A stretch of 64,000 bases of DNA from JANOYY01 sp043720395 (GCA_043720395.1 JAYSSR010000084.1:1-64000); one strand, 5' to 3'. Shown: positions 51,759 to 61,258, counted from the first letter of the stretch. Notes: a model not told the origin generated them from the letters alone. Numbers and translations: made by a program.

Positions 51759-52511
51759 GTGCAGCGAGTCCTCAACGTCATCATCGACCTACCCGATACC
51801 GCCGCCTACCACCGCGCGACGATCGACGCCGTTCGCCACGCCATCGACGCTCGCAATGCCGACGTTGCCGTTCGCGTCGTACGCACTCCCGAGATTGATG
51901 CCGCGTTCCGTGCGGACCCCGGCGACGGAGTCGTCATCGGACCTGGCTCGCCGTACGACGTACCGCTCGCCGCCGACGAAGTCATCCGCACCGCCCGCGA
52001 ACGCGGCCTGCCGCTCGTCGCAACTTGAGGCGGATTCCAACATGCTCTGGTAGAGCATGCACGCAACCTCGCAGGCATCACCGACGCCGTCCACGACGAA
52101 TACGGCATCACCGGTACGACGATCGTGTCGCTGCTCGAATGCTCACTCAACGGCGAACAGATCACCCTCAAGCTCGCCCCCGACAGCCGACTCGCGCAGC
52201 TCTACGAGACCCGATCGCCGATCGAGCAGACCACGTGCAACTACGGACTGTCGCCCGCCGTTCAACACCTCGCCTCGAGCCACGGAATGATCATCGCAGC
52301 GACCGACGAGACCGCAGAAGTCCGAGCCATCGAACGCCCAGACCACCCGTTCTTCATCGCAACGCTCTACCAACCGCAACTCAGCTCGACACCCGAACGA
52401 CCGCACCCAATCCTCACCGCGTTCATCGACGCCATCACGATGACGTCGCCACCGAAGCACCGCGACCGACAAAGCAGCGTGAGCCGGAACGAGCATCGCG
52501 ACGCCGAATAG
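51759..52511 (+). CDS. probable selenoprotein: CTP-synthase C-terminal (GATase-like) protein with in-frame UGA
   Basis: A 250-residue class-I glutamine-amidotransferase-like protein read through a TGA at 52026-52028 (codon 90). The residues around it, LVAT-U-GGFQHAL, are the GATase nucleophile motif TCGGFQHA, so UGA occupies exactly the cysteine position. The same frame continues for 161 codons with family features: EHARNLAG, CNYGLSP, ERPDHPFFIATLYQPQLSS. The FHPE triad of CTP synthase is YQPQ. I recall a RefSeq family named CTP synthase C-terminal region-related (seleno)protein that fits. GTG start at 51759 lies eight bases after -10-like TACAGT (leaderless). An 8-bp hairpin with GGU loop follows the UGA. 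Confidence 0.78.
52041..52059 (+). promoter_or_regulatory. bacterial SECIS-like hairpin
   Basis: CATGCTCT (52041-52048) pairs perfectly with AGAGCATG (52052-52059) around the loop GGT. The loop starts 20 bases after the TGA, within the roughly 16-37-base window described for bacterial SECIS elements, and begins with G as they require. It would bind SelB and direct Sec insertion. Confidence 0.72.
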
Positions 52512-52577
52512 GTTGCCGCCACTCCGCAGGAAATGGCAGACACATTGGGAGGTGGGCGCTGCCCACCTCCGGAACCG

Positions 52578-53306
52578 TCACTTCTGGTCGTCGGGGTTCC
52601 AGGTGACGAACCGTATGATCAGGTCGCCAAGCTCGCTGGTCATCTCGGAAAGGCGTATCGCTGCCTCGCGAGGCTCCTCCTCTGCCAGCCCGAGCGTGTT
52701 CAAGAATCCCTTGCTTTCGAGATCTTGAAGAATCGTACACAGACCCCCCACTCCCTGCCCGAGTTGAGCAAACGCATCTGTGATTATGTCGCGTTGGCGG
52801 AAGGTCCCGTCATCGCCCGGCACTGCACGCAACTCGACACGATGCTTCGCCGCCCAGCCCGGCGGATCTTGGAGCAACTCGAGAACCCGCAGGTGGCTCG
52901 CTGTCAGCTGGGAGACCAAGCGCAGGAGAGTGGCCGCCTCGTCGTGGGTCCACGCCGCGCTTGAAGCTACGTTCGACAGCGCAGACGCGAGGTACCCGAT
53001 CTTTTCGTCGTCACTCATGATGGCATCGCGCGCCGCGATGGAAGTTGCCGTCAATACGGATTCACGAAGCAGGTCGGCATCGGAAAGGGCTCGTTCAAGC
53101 TGGACGATGCGCTGCGCGAACTCCTCAAAGAGCGAATCGACTCTGCGTTGGAGCGGTGCCCTCCACATCTCGGCGAAGATCGCGGAAGCGAGCGAGCCAC
53201 CGAATGGAACTGACCCCACTCCACCCAAGACAACTCCGCGAAGACGGTCAACAGCCGAAGCCTTTGGTACAACCAAGTCCCCTTGTTCCATGTCCGATTG
53301 TCCCAT
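52578..53306 (-). CDS. hypothetical protein with glycine-rich hydrophobic segment
   Basis: A 242-residue protein (start ATG 53306; ATG 53291 also possible). A hydrophobic Gly-rich stretch near residues 20-45 (LRGVVLGGVGSVPFGGSLAS) is followed by helices with heptad-like pattern (RRVDSLFEEFAQRIVQLERA) and a helical C-terminus. I do not recognise a named family, although similar small proteins occur as accessory genes in mobile elements. It is on the opposite strand to all other element genes between 49.4 and 58.4 kb, so it may be independent cargo. Confidence 0.65.
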   Translation of the reverse strand: MGQSDMEQGDLVVPKASAVDRLRGVVLGGVGSVPFGGSLASAIFAEMWRAPLQRRVDSLFEEFAQRIVQLERALSDADLLRESVLTATSIAARDAIMSDDEKIGYLASALSNVASSAAWTHDEAATLLRLVSQLTASHLRVLELLQDPPGWAAKHRVELRAVPGDDGTFRQRDIITDAFAQLGQGVGGLCTILQDLESKGFLNTLGLAEEEPREAAIRLSEMTSELGDLIIRFVTWNPDDQK

Positions 53307-53442
53307 GGCCACCCGCCAATCGACGAGGGCGCAGAGTCGGCCGGAGCGAGATCGGGCTGCGCTCGCTGCGAGCAAAATGTGGTGAGCGCCGGACTCGCTT
53401 TCGATCCTGAAATGTCGCATCCTCACCGGGCACGCCGAATGA

Positions 53443-56400
53443 GTGGGCATGCCAATTGTCTCGGTTACTCCGCTCGGTTCAAACGCGTCCGGCACTGGTG
53501 CCGCGATTGGTCAGATCATCGACTACCTCGAACGAGGATCCAGGCGGCCTGAGCCGAACGCGAGCATCGTCGGTTACTACGCCGACACACCACTTCCGCT
53601 GGTGTGTGGCGAGGACGTGGAGTCAACGCGCACCATCTCACCGGGCCGATCAACACCGAGACGTTTCGGTCTGTACTCGAAGGACGTCACCCGGCCACTG
53701 GCGAATTACTCGTCTCGGCGATCGGCTCGTCGGGCCGGACAGAACATGAACGAGACCTCCCCGTCCTTACCGGCAGCCCTGACCAGGTGATCGACGTGAA
53801 CGGTGCCGCTGCGTTGCTTGGTGTGGCGGCAACCTATGTACAGCGCCTCGTCCTCGAAACCGAACGTGACCCGGCAACGAAAAGCCCGTTGCACGGTGTC
53901 CGAGATGACCAGAACCGTTGGCAGTTCACCCGTGCCGAACTCGACCGCTTCGCCGCCGCTCGAACGGAGAAGAAGGTCGTTGTTGCGTATGACGTGACGG
54001 TGTCGTTTGAGAAGTCGATCTCGCTCGTGTGGGCTCGGGCGTCTACCGGTGAACGTCGCACGATCGAAGCAGCGCTCGACGCCGGAACCAACGCTGCGGT
54101 CGCCTACCTTGAAGACCACGCCGTCGCCGTCCGTCGAGGTCGTGGAGCGGAGAAGGCTGATGGTGTGTGGGCCGCTTCGTACCGGCATCTCACGAACCGC
54201 AACCTTGAACCGCAACTCCATGACCATGTCGTGATCGCAAACATTGGTGCCGCCGACGGCCGCACCCAAGCACTCGACTCGCGTCTCCTGCATCATCACG
54301 CGAAGACCGCCGGATACGTCGCCGGTGCCGTCACCAGACGCCACCTATCCGAGACGCTCGGTGTCGAATGGCAGCCCGTCGAACGCGGCCTCGCGGACAT
54401 CGACGGCATCACCCGCAACCAGATCGCCGCGTTCTCCACCCGCCGTGCCGAGGTCACCACGCTGACCGAAGAACTCGGCCTCGACTCCGCAGCCGCACGA
54501 GCCATCGCCGCCCGAGCCACCCGCGAAACCAAACAGGCACCGGCCGACTGGGATGTTCTCGAAGGGGAGTGGCAGGTCCAGCTCGACACCCTCGGTTTCA
54601 CCGACCAGCGTTGGCAGGACCTCCAAGACCAGCACCGCCCAGCGACGCTCAGCAAACGTGACTTCGAGCATGCCATGACGTGGCTCGACTCACCCGCCGG
54701 TGTCACGAAAGCCAACGGGGTATTCAGCAGGAAGGACGTCGTCCAAGCACTCATCGAATGGGACGGCCACTACGGGCAAGGGACCCGTCTCGGGTTTAAT
54801 GACATCGACCGTGTCACCGACCTGTACGTGTCATCAGGAACGGTGGTGCCGGTTGCGATGACGTCGGCCCAGATCACCCGGACCGGCGAACCGAACTGGT
54901 ATACGACCACGAACGTGTTGGACATGGAACGGGCAGTGATCTCGGCGTATACCCATGCACGCCACCCATCCCTACCAGCCGAAACACCAATGGTTGCCGC
55001 CGCCATTGATGAGTGGCAGGCACGGACAGGTCACACCCTCGGCGACGACCAGGCCCGAATGGTTGCCGCCGTCACGACGAGCGGCAACCAATTCCAAGCC
55101 GTTGTCGGACCCGCAGGTTCCGGCAAAACCGCGGCCCTTGACGTCGCCGCCCGCATCTGGGAACAGACCGGACGGACACCACTCGGCGCGTCCGTGACCG
55201 GCACCGCAACCGAAGTCCTCGAAGAAGCCACCGGCATGCGCACTCGTACGGTTGCGTCGCTTCTCGCGGAGCTTGACGTCGGCGGACAACCCTTCCAACC
55301 GACCACCGTTCTGATTGTTGATGAGGCATCGACGTTGTCGAACCGTGACCACCACGCCCTCGTCCACGCCATCCAACAAGCCGGGGCACGGATGGTCACG
55401 ATCGGCGACCCCGCCCAACACCGAGCCGTTGAAGCCGGAGGACTATGGGCTCACCTCGTCGAACAACTCGGCGACCTCGTCCCCGAACTGACCGACAACC
55501 GACGTCAAACCGCCGAGACGATGACCGACGTTCGACTTGCGAACGCCGAATACCGCGACCGGCACATCGCCTCGGCGATCGACCGGCTCGACAACAACGA
55601 CCGGATCGTGACCGCACCAACCGCGACGGAACTTCTGGACGTGCTCGCCGCTGACTGGTATCTCGATCATCAACAGACGCTTCATGACGGTGCGCGACCG
55701 TCGAGGATGATGGCCGAGAACCACTCGGTGCGACGCCAACTCAACCAGCGAGCCCAAACCCTCCTCGCAGCCGACGGAACCATCAGCGGGCCAGGCATCG
55801 TGATCGGTGGCGAACGTTTCCATGTCGGCGATCAGGTCATCACCCGAACCCAAGACCGCGACCTTCGCTACCCCGACGGCCACTTCGTACGTAACGGCGC
55901 AACCGGCACCATCACCGACATCGCAACAGACCGCCACGCTGAGCATGAGATGACCGTCAACTTCGACCGCCACGGCACCGTCACGCTCCCGCACGATTTC
56001 TTGACCCGACACATCCGGCCCGGCCTCGATGGCGGCCTGACACCGGCGTATGCGATCACGACCCACGCCGCGCAAGGCTCCACCTACCAAGCCGGTCGCA
56101 TGATGACAACCGACACCTCGACCCGTGAAGGGATCTACGTCGCGTTGACGCGTGGCACGAACGACGCCCGCCTCTACCTCGTCCGCGCCGACATCCTCGA
56201 CCCGACCGAGAAATCCGATGTCGGCCTACCCATCCTGCGCGACAACCGCACCGCACTCAAAGCGCTCACCGACCACCTCCAAGCGCCCGACCCGGCCACG
56301 GTCATCGCCGCGACCGACCCCGACGCCCGTACCGTCCAAATACTTCGTACACACACCATCGGCCAGCTTCAACGCGAAGCGGTCGATGACCCGAACGCAC

Positions 56401-57059
56401 GACGAGCGCTCCGTCACACAGCGACCGCAGCAGCACGCACCGCACTCCACAACCCGCCAGCCGAGATCGTTGAACGATTCGGCAAACGTCCGGGCCCGAC
56501 GTCACCGTTACGTTTCCCGTGGGACGACGTAGTCACGCGACTCGTCGAGCACCACATCAACCACGGCCCCAACGACCGCGAGAGCCACGAAACCCGTGAC
56601 CATGCCCGAGTGACCGCTGCGATCCAACGCTTCGACACCCTCCAAGGCGCAGGAGCAGCGAACGAAGTCCGGGACCTCGCCGCGACGATTCGTGCCGCGG
56701 AGTCGCGCACGCCAATCGACGAACACCTCCTCCAGACGCTGTCGGCCGAGCTGGATGAACATGTCGAGCGGGCTGTTCGTCGACCAGCCGACTACCTCCA
56801 CGACGTCCTCGGCCCGAGACCCGCCGAGGACGACGACGATGACGTGCTCGAAGCAGACCGTTGGGACGACGCAGCCACGGCGATCGAAACGCACCGGCAC
56901 CGCGGCGGGATCACACCAGCCGACGGACCCTTGGACGGTGACACGCCACTCGAGCGCGCCATCGGCACCGAGATCGATGTGATCGACGCGTTGACGATCG
57001 AACGAGCCGTCGAAGCCCACCTCGAAGGACCATCACGGTCGCTCGGCCGATCACACTGA
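53443..57059 (+). CDS. MobF-family relaxase-helicase (TrwC/TraA-like), one frameshift near the N-terminus
   Basis: About 1200 residues. The N-terminus (MPIVSVTPLG, IDYLERGSR, VGYYAD) holds the candidate nicking tyrosines. A frameshift near 53590 separates it from VWRGRGVNAHHLTG onward. Next comes an embedded helix-turn-helix segment (IDVNGAAALLGVAATYVQRL), the HUH metal site (LEPQLHDHVVIANI), then a RecD-like helicase with VVGPAGSGKTAALD, VLIVDEAST, GDPAQH and YAITTHAAQGSTYQ. It nicks oriT and leads the strand into the recipient. No coupling protein or T4SS is visible, so transfer would need a helper. Confidence 0.9.
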
Positions 57060-57090
57060 CACGGACCCGTTCGATCAGCTGGAAAAGGGT

Positions 57091-57219
57091 CGGCGGCAAC
57101 CTAATTCGTGACCGGCGGCAACCTCTACGGCCCGGCGGCAACCAAAAATCGGTCGGCGGCAACCAAAAAGTCCTTGAGTGGCAACCTATACGGCAACCGA
57201 TGCGGCAACGTTGCCGCCG
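57091..57219 (+). repeat. iteron-like array upstream of the 57234 gene
   Basis: CGGCGGCAACC occurs at 57091, 57113, 57133 and 57154 (11 bases each, spaced 20-22 bases, about two helical turns). Then GGCAACC at 57180, CGGCAACC at 57191 and GCGGCAACG at 57202 follow at 11-base steps. The last is one arm of CGGCAACGTTGCCG (57203-57216), a perfect palindrome. Candidate oriT, replication origin or operator of the mobile element. Confidence 0.8.
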
Positions 57220-57233
57220 CAACGTGAGATGTC

Positions 57234-57722
57234 ATGTTGACACTCACCGCACTCCGAACCGACCAGACCGCCACCTTCACAACCAGCAAAGGCCGATCCC
57301 CGGCCGCACGACAAGCGATCGTTGTCGGGTTCCATCCATGGATCGGCCAACACCTCCGCACCCACGGAGTCCCGCTCGGCGACCGTAACGACCAGGTCGC
57401 CACGCTCATCGCCGCGTTCACCGAAGGCACCGTCGAACTCTCGACAGACGCACCATATCTGTGGCCCGCAACCACGATCATCCACGCAAAAGCCCCGATC
57501 GGCCGGTACTACCGGCACCTCTACAGGGCCGTCAACCCAATCGGCCAAGCAACCGAACTTGAACACGTCACCGGCATCGAGCTAATCGGCCACAACCGCT
57601 TCGAAGCGACCGGGCCAGAACTGGTCCTTGCCTTGCTCGTCGCCGGAATCCACGCCGCACGTTTCACGCTCGAAGACGCATCCGTCGTTGCCCGCATCGT
57701 CATCGACGGTGAATCCGCATGA
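57234..57722 (+). CDS. hypothetical protein of the mobile element
   Basis: A 162-residue protein starting 15 bases after the iteron array. It has a mixed alpha/beta look (ARQAIVVGFHPWIGQHLR, VATLIAAFTEGTVELS, PELVLALLVAGIHAAR) and no recognised domain. Its stop overlaps the excisionase start (ATGA). Position suggests it could be the protein that binds the array or a mobilisation accessory; this is inference. Confidence 0.65.
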   Translation: MLTLTALRTDQTATFTTSKGRSPAARQAIVVGFHPWIGQHLRTHGVPLGDRNDQVATLIAAFTEGTVELSTDAPYLWPATTIIHAKAPIGRYYRHLYRAVNPIGQATELEHVTGIELIGHNRFEATGPELVLALLVAGIHAARFTLEDASVVARIVIDGESA

Positions 57723-58024
57723 CTGACCGACTGACGTACACCGTGGAGGAAGCCGCTGACCTCATGGGTCTCTCGCGATCAGGTGTCTACCGAGGCGTCC
57801 GTCGGGGCGAGATTCCGTGCATTCGAATTGGAAGACGTTTGCTCGTGCCGAAGAATGCGCTTGAGACGTTCGTGGCTGAGGTCGGTATCCCGGTGCGTCC
57901 GTTGCCGCATGTCAGACGACGGGTACCGATCGCGGACGAAACGGCCTGGGATGCAGCTATTCGACGGAGCTCAGCGGCGCTAGAGGTCGCGGCTGGAAAG
58001 ACACCGGCGCGGGCACTGCGATGA
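57719..58024 (+). CDS. excisionase-type (MerR-like HTH) DNA-binding protein
   Basis: A 101-residue protein whose N-terminal half (YTVEEAADLMGLSRSGVYRG, VRRGEIPCIRIGRRLLVP) is the helix-turn-helix/wing of excisionase-family proteins. Such proteins steer the integrase toward excision. It overlaps the genes on both sides (ATGA each), so it is in one operon with the hypothetical protein and the ssb gene, opposite the integrase. Confidence 0.88.
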   Translation: MTDRLTYTVEEAADLMGLSRSGVYRGVRRGEIPCIRIGRRLLVPKNALETFVAEVGIPVRPLPHVRRRVPIADETAWDAAIRRSSAALEVAAGKTPARALR

Positions 58025-58458
58025 GCAACTCGCGGGTGAGCATGAACCGCTGCGTCCTCGCTGGCGGGCGGTCACCGATCCCAAATCGAAGACGGTGTCT
58101 TCGCGACATGGAGAGACGACTTTGACGACTTTCGCCATCGTACGCAGAAGGACACCTACGTCGGCTCCGTCATCATGGAGGTGCGGGCGTGGGCGCGGGC
58201 CGTCTCCGTCGCGCAGCATGTAGTGAAGGGGTCGCCGCGTGGTGGTCGACGGTCAACTCACGCAGCACGAGCATCTCGACAACGGTGGGCGCAAGCAGGT
58301 CCGGACTTCGCTCCGAGCGGATCGGATTCACCTTCTCGATGGCGGGGAGGAGTGATGCCGCGTGTCCGCCTCTGCAAAATGCCGGTCGCGGTCCGCTCAC
58401 GCAGGCCTTGGTCGCTGACCCGTTCCTGACGACTTACATCTCGGAGGTAGTTCGATGA
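58021..58458 (+). pseudogene. single-strand DNA-binding protein gene, several frameshifts
   Basis: Pieces of an OB-fold SSB appear in order but in changing frames: MSNSRVSMNRCVLAG, then VTDPKSKTVSSRHGETTLTT, then DTYVGSVIMEVRAWARAVSV and VAQHVVKGS, then VDGQLTQHEHLDNGGRKQVR and TSLRADRI, then GFTFSMAGRSD. At least four single-base changes are needed to join them. SSBs often accompany relaxases. The ATG overlaps the excisionase stop. The 3' end overlaps the integrase stop on the other strand. Confidence 0.65.
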
Positions 58459-59933
58459 GTCCCGTACACGCGCTCGCCAAGGTGCGCCGCGGCAGCCTCG
58501 TCGGCTGACTTCCGTCGCTTCGAGTAATGAGCGAGCATCACTTGTACCGTGTGCCCCTGACGACCGCTGACCGCTGACGGATTGAAACCCGCATCCATTA
58601 ACTCCGTAGTCGTGAACTTCCGGAGAGCAAGGATCGATGTCTCGAAGCTCTCGTTGGCCAGACCCAGTCGGTTCCGGAGGACGCGCATCCGACGGGTCAT
58701 GAACTCGGGACGCATCGGTCCGGAACAGTCCGGCTCCAGCGAGAAGACGAAGCAGCCTGGGTCGACGGATACGCCGAACACCTCCGCGCGAGCGTCCATT
58801 GAGGTCATATGTGCGCGTAGCATCTCGCACGTCGCCGGATCGAGACTCAGCCATCGAGCCTGATGCGTCTTCGTCGTCTTCTCGACGATCACTCCGCCGG
58901 CGTCGTTTACGGCGTTGTCGACGCGGAGTCTCGCGTTCGCGAGGTCGACTCGATCGCGTCGGAGACCGCTCAGTTCTCCACGTCTCATCCCCGTCGTGGC
59001 AGCGAGCGCAAGGACCGGTGCTAGGACCATGTCGTGTTGGTTGGCATCGTTCAAGAGCTTGATCAGCTCATCGATCTCGGGTGGGACGACCTCGCGTTTG
59101 ATGTGCTTGGAACGGGGGAGTTCGAACTCCGCCATCGGGTTCTTGGCAATCATCTTTCGACGTCGAGCCCAGCGCAGCGCGCCGTTGAGCAACGCTTTCG
59201 CCTGGTTCATGTGGCTGTAACTCTTGCCGTCGTTTCGCATCACAGCGAAGAGCCGGTCGATGTCCGCTTCTGACAGCGCTCGCAGTCGGATGACGCCAAG
59301 TGCCGGGCCGACCCAGTTCTTGCGGATGTCCTCGTAGCGGACGAGCGTCGAGTGAGCGAGTGCTTTCGGGTTGTCGACGCTCTGCTCGGTACACGAGTCG
59401 AGGTACATCCGAAGAAGGTCGTTGACCGTGAGGTCCTTCATTTCCGGGAGAGGGATTTTCGATCCGTCGCCGATCTCTTCGACCATTGCTGCGATCAGCT
59501 TCGTCGCATGGTGTCGATCGCCCTCGATTGTACGGACCATTCGACGTTGGCGCCCGTCTTCGTGCGCGCCGGCCGTGACGGTGAGCTTGAACACGCCGGT
59601 GCGAACTTCTTGAATCGACCCACCGCCTTTCGGCATCCGAATCGTCGTGGGCTTGCGAGTGCCGGGCTTGCGAACGCCGTCGCCGACGAGTGACAGGTGC
59701 TCGACGCGGACGCAGGCGGGCTCGTCGGGGCAGCCCTGCACCTTTGCGCCGCGGGGAACGTCGCCGACGTACAGCGTCCACGCAAGGCGAACGGCTGTGA
59801 TGTCTTTGCCCCGGTACTTGGCTCGCCCGGTGCCTCGGCCCGGGTCGCGAAGACCTGTCCAAACGTGGTGCTCACCTGAGGAGTCAACCTTCGACTCGAA
59901 ACGCTGCTTGAGCGCGGTCTGTGACATCGCCAT
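58434..59933 (-). CDS. tyrosine-type integrase with HNH-like N-terminal domain
   Basis: A 499-residue protein. The first about 95 residues (HHVWTGLRDPGRGTGRAKY, DITAVRLAWTLYVGDVP, CPDEPACVRVEHLSLVGDG) resemble the HNH_3 zinc-type fold. Then come a core-binding domain (VRYEDIRKNWVGPALGVIRL) and a catalytic domain with TGMRRGELSGLR, LRKFTTTELMDAG, SGRQGHTVQVMLAHYSK; the tyrosine is near residue 470. GGGAGG precedes the ATG at 59933. It sits 145 bp from the 3' end of tRNA-Lys, the normal place for a tRNA-targeting integrase. Confidence 0.9.
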   Translation of the reverse strand: MAMSQTALKQRFESKVDSSGEHHVWTGLRDPGRGTGRAKYRGKDITAVRLAWTLYVGDVPRGAKVQGCPDEPACVRVEHLSLVGDGVRKPGTRKPTTIRMPKGGGSIQEVRTGVFKLTVTAGAHEDGRQRRMVRTIEGDRHHATKLIAAMVEEIGDGSKIPLPEMKDLTVNDLLRMYLDSCTEQSVDNPKALAHSTLVRYEDIRKNWVGPALGVIRLRALSEADIDRLFAVMRNDGKSYSHMNQAKALLNGALRWARRRKMIAKNPMAEFELPRSKHIKREVVPPEIDELIKLLNDANQHDMVLAPVLALAATTGMRRGELSGLRRDRVDLANARLRVDNAVNDAGGVIVEKTTKTHQARWLSLDPATCEMLRAHMTSMDARAEVFGVSVDPGCFVFSLEPDCSGPMRPEFMTRRMRVLRNRLGLANESFETSILALRKFTTTELMDAGFNPSAVSGRQGHTVQVMLAHYSKRRKSADEAAAAHLGERVYGTHRTTSEM

Positions 59934-60077
59934 CGTCGAACCTCCCAGAACTGGACGGCAACGAAAGCGTATCAAGAACAGCGTATCGTAGTGCGTATCA
60001 CACCCGAAAGTGCTTATTCTGGTGAGTCGGACCCGAGCCTGGGAGGTACTCGGGCCGTCTGACCTGCGACTTTGTGG

Positions 60078-60150
60078 TGCGCCCCCTGGGATTCGAACCC
60101 AGAACCTGCGGATTAAGAGTCCGTTGCTCTGCCGTTGAGCTAGAGGCGCA
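60078..60150 (-). tRNA. tRNA-Lys (CTT anticodon)
   Basis: 73-base cloverleaf on the minus strand with the anticodon loop ACTCTTAAT (anticodon CTT), T-arm GGTTCGAATCC and acceptor TGCGCCT pairing with the 3' strand. No CCA encoded. The 3' end faces the integrase, so it is the likely attachment site of the element. Confidence 0.93.
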
Positions 60151-60213
60151 AAGAGTTGGAGACTGTAGCCGACGCAACGACCCGCCGAAGCGGGTCGAAG
60201 CGACGATGCTTGG

Positions 60214-60286
60214 GGTGACCGACGGGGCTCGAACCCGCGACCCTCAGGATCACAACCTGATGCTCTACCAACTGAGCTACGACCAC
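60214..60286 (-). tRNA. tRNA-His (GTG anticodon)
   Basis: 73-base cloverleaf on the minus strand. Anticodon loop TTGTGAT (GTG), acceptor GTGGTCG pairing with CGGTCAC, discriminator C as in tRNA-His, and an upstream G available for position -1. Confidence 0.94.
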
Positions 60287-60340
60287 CATGTGAAGCGCCA
60301 CACTCTAGCCAACCATCACGCTCACACCCGAAAGATTCCC

Positions 60341-60790
60341 GTGCCCGCCGACCCCGACGAACCAACACCGAACGACGCTGATGCCCTCATGGTCTCGCCC
60401 GCCCTCACGATCCCCGGCCACGAACTGGCCTGGCGCTTCTCCGCGACGGGTGGCCCCGGCGGCCAGCACGCCAACACGTCCAACACCCGTGCGACGCTGA
60501 TCTTCGACATCGAACACTCCGAAGCCCTCACCGACCTGCAGCGCGAGCGTCTGATGGAGCGGCTCGGCACGGAGGTGACCGTCACGGTCGGGGACGAACG
60601 CTCGCAGCTCCGCAACCGCACGATCGCCCGAGCGCGCCTTGCGGAACGTCTCGCCCAAGCTCTTCGGACGCTGCCCACGCGCCGACCCACCCGCCCCACG
60701 AAAGCCTCCCAACGACGCCGCCTCGACGCCAAGTCGCAGCGCTCGTCCACCAAGGCCAACCGCCGCCCCGGACGCCCCCACGACGACTGA
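60341..60790 (+). CDS. arfB: ArfB-like peptidyl-tRNA hydrolase (ribosome rescue)
   Basis: A 149-residue protein of the release-factor-like class. The catalytic GGQ is in ATGGPGGQHANTSNTRA, followed by HSEALTDLQRERLMERLG and a long basic tail (RRPTRPTKASQRRRL, KANRRPGRP) that in ArfB enters the ribosomal mRNA channel. It releases peptides from stalled ribosomes. GTG at 60341 gives a short extension; ATG at 60389 starts right at the domain and is equally possible. Confidence 0.88.
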   Translation: MPADPDEPTPNDADALMVSPALTIPGHELAWRFSATGGPGGQHANTSNTRATLIFDIEHSEALTDLQRERLMERLGTEVTVTVGDERSQLRNRTIARARLAERLAQALRTLPTRRPTRPTKASQRRRLDAKSQRSSTKANRRPGRPHDD

Positions 60791-61258
60791 CCCGTGCTCT
60801 ACGGGGTAAGTCGGGCTGCGCGATTGCCACACCGGTGCGGGGATTCCACACGGCCGAGGGTCCGTTCCTCGCATTCGTGTGCGAATCCCGCATTCTCCCC
60901 GTGAATCCCCGGCGAACGCACGAACTGGGGGGACAACTCATCGCGCGCTGAGCGCCCGCAAACCGCCCTCGCGGTCGGGCCGGCCGACGGACAACGAGGT
61001 ACCTCGGGTGCCAACGGAGAATGCCCGCGCTGACCCGGCGACTGCGCCCACAGTGCCACATTGGTGCCACAGAGTCACGCTGTACGGACAACCTGGCGCT
61101 GTGCACGCACTCGTCGCCCCGCAGTCGGGGCGACAGGCTTCCCAACGTCGGGGTGGCTGTTGGACGTTGGGAAGATTGGCTACCTCGGGGGTATGTGATA
61201 TTCCCAACGTCCACCAGGCCGCCGCGAGCGGGCTGGGCTCCGGCACTCGGCACGGAAC
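60791..61258. other. intergenic region with hairpin and three copies of an 11-bp motif
   Basis: No gene supported. GTCGCCCC (61113-61120) and GGGGCGAC (61127-61134) form an 8-bp stem with a six-base loop. TTCCCAACGTC is at 61139-61149, inverted at 61163-61173 and direct again at 61201-61211. These lie behind the ends of two convergent genes. Confidence 0.55.

Noticed and set aside
57091..57219. Short regularly spaced repeats considered as a CRISPR array
   Set aside because: Units are only 11 bases with about 10-base spacers of no diversity, and no cas genes are present; fits iterons instead.
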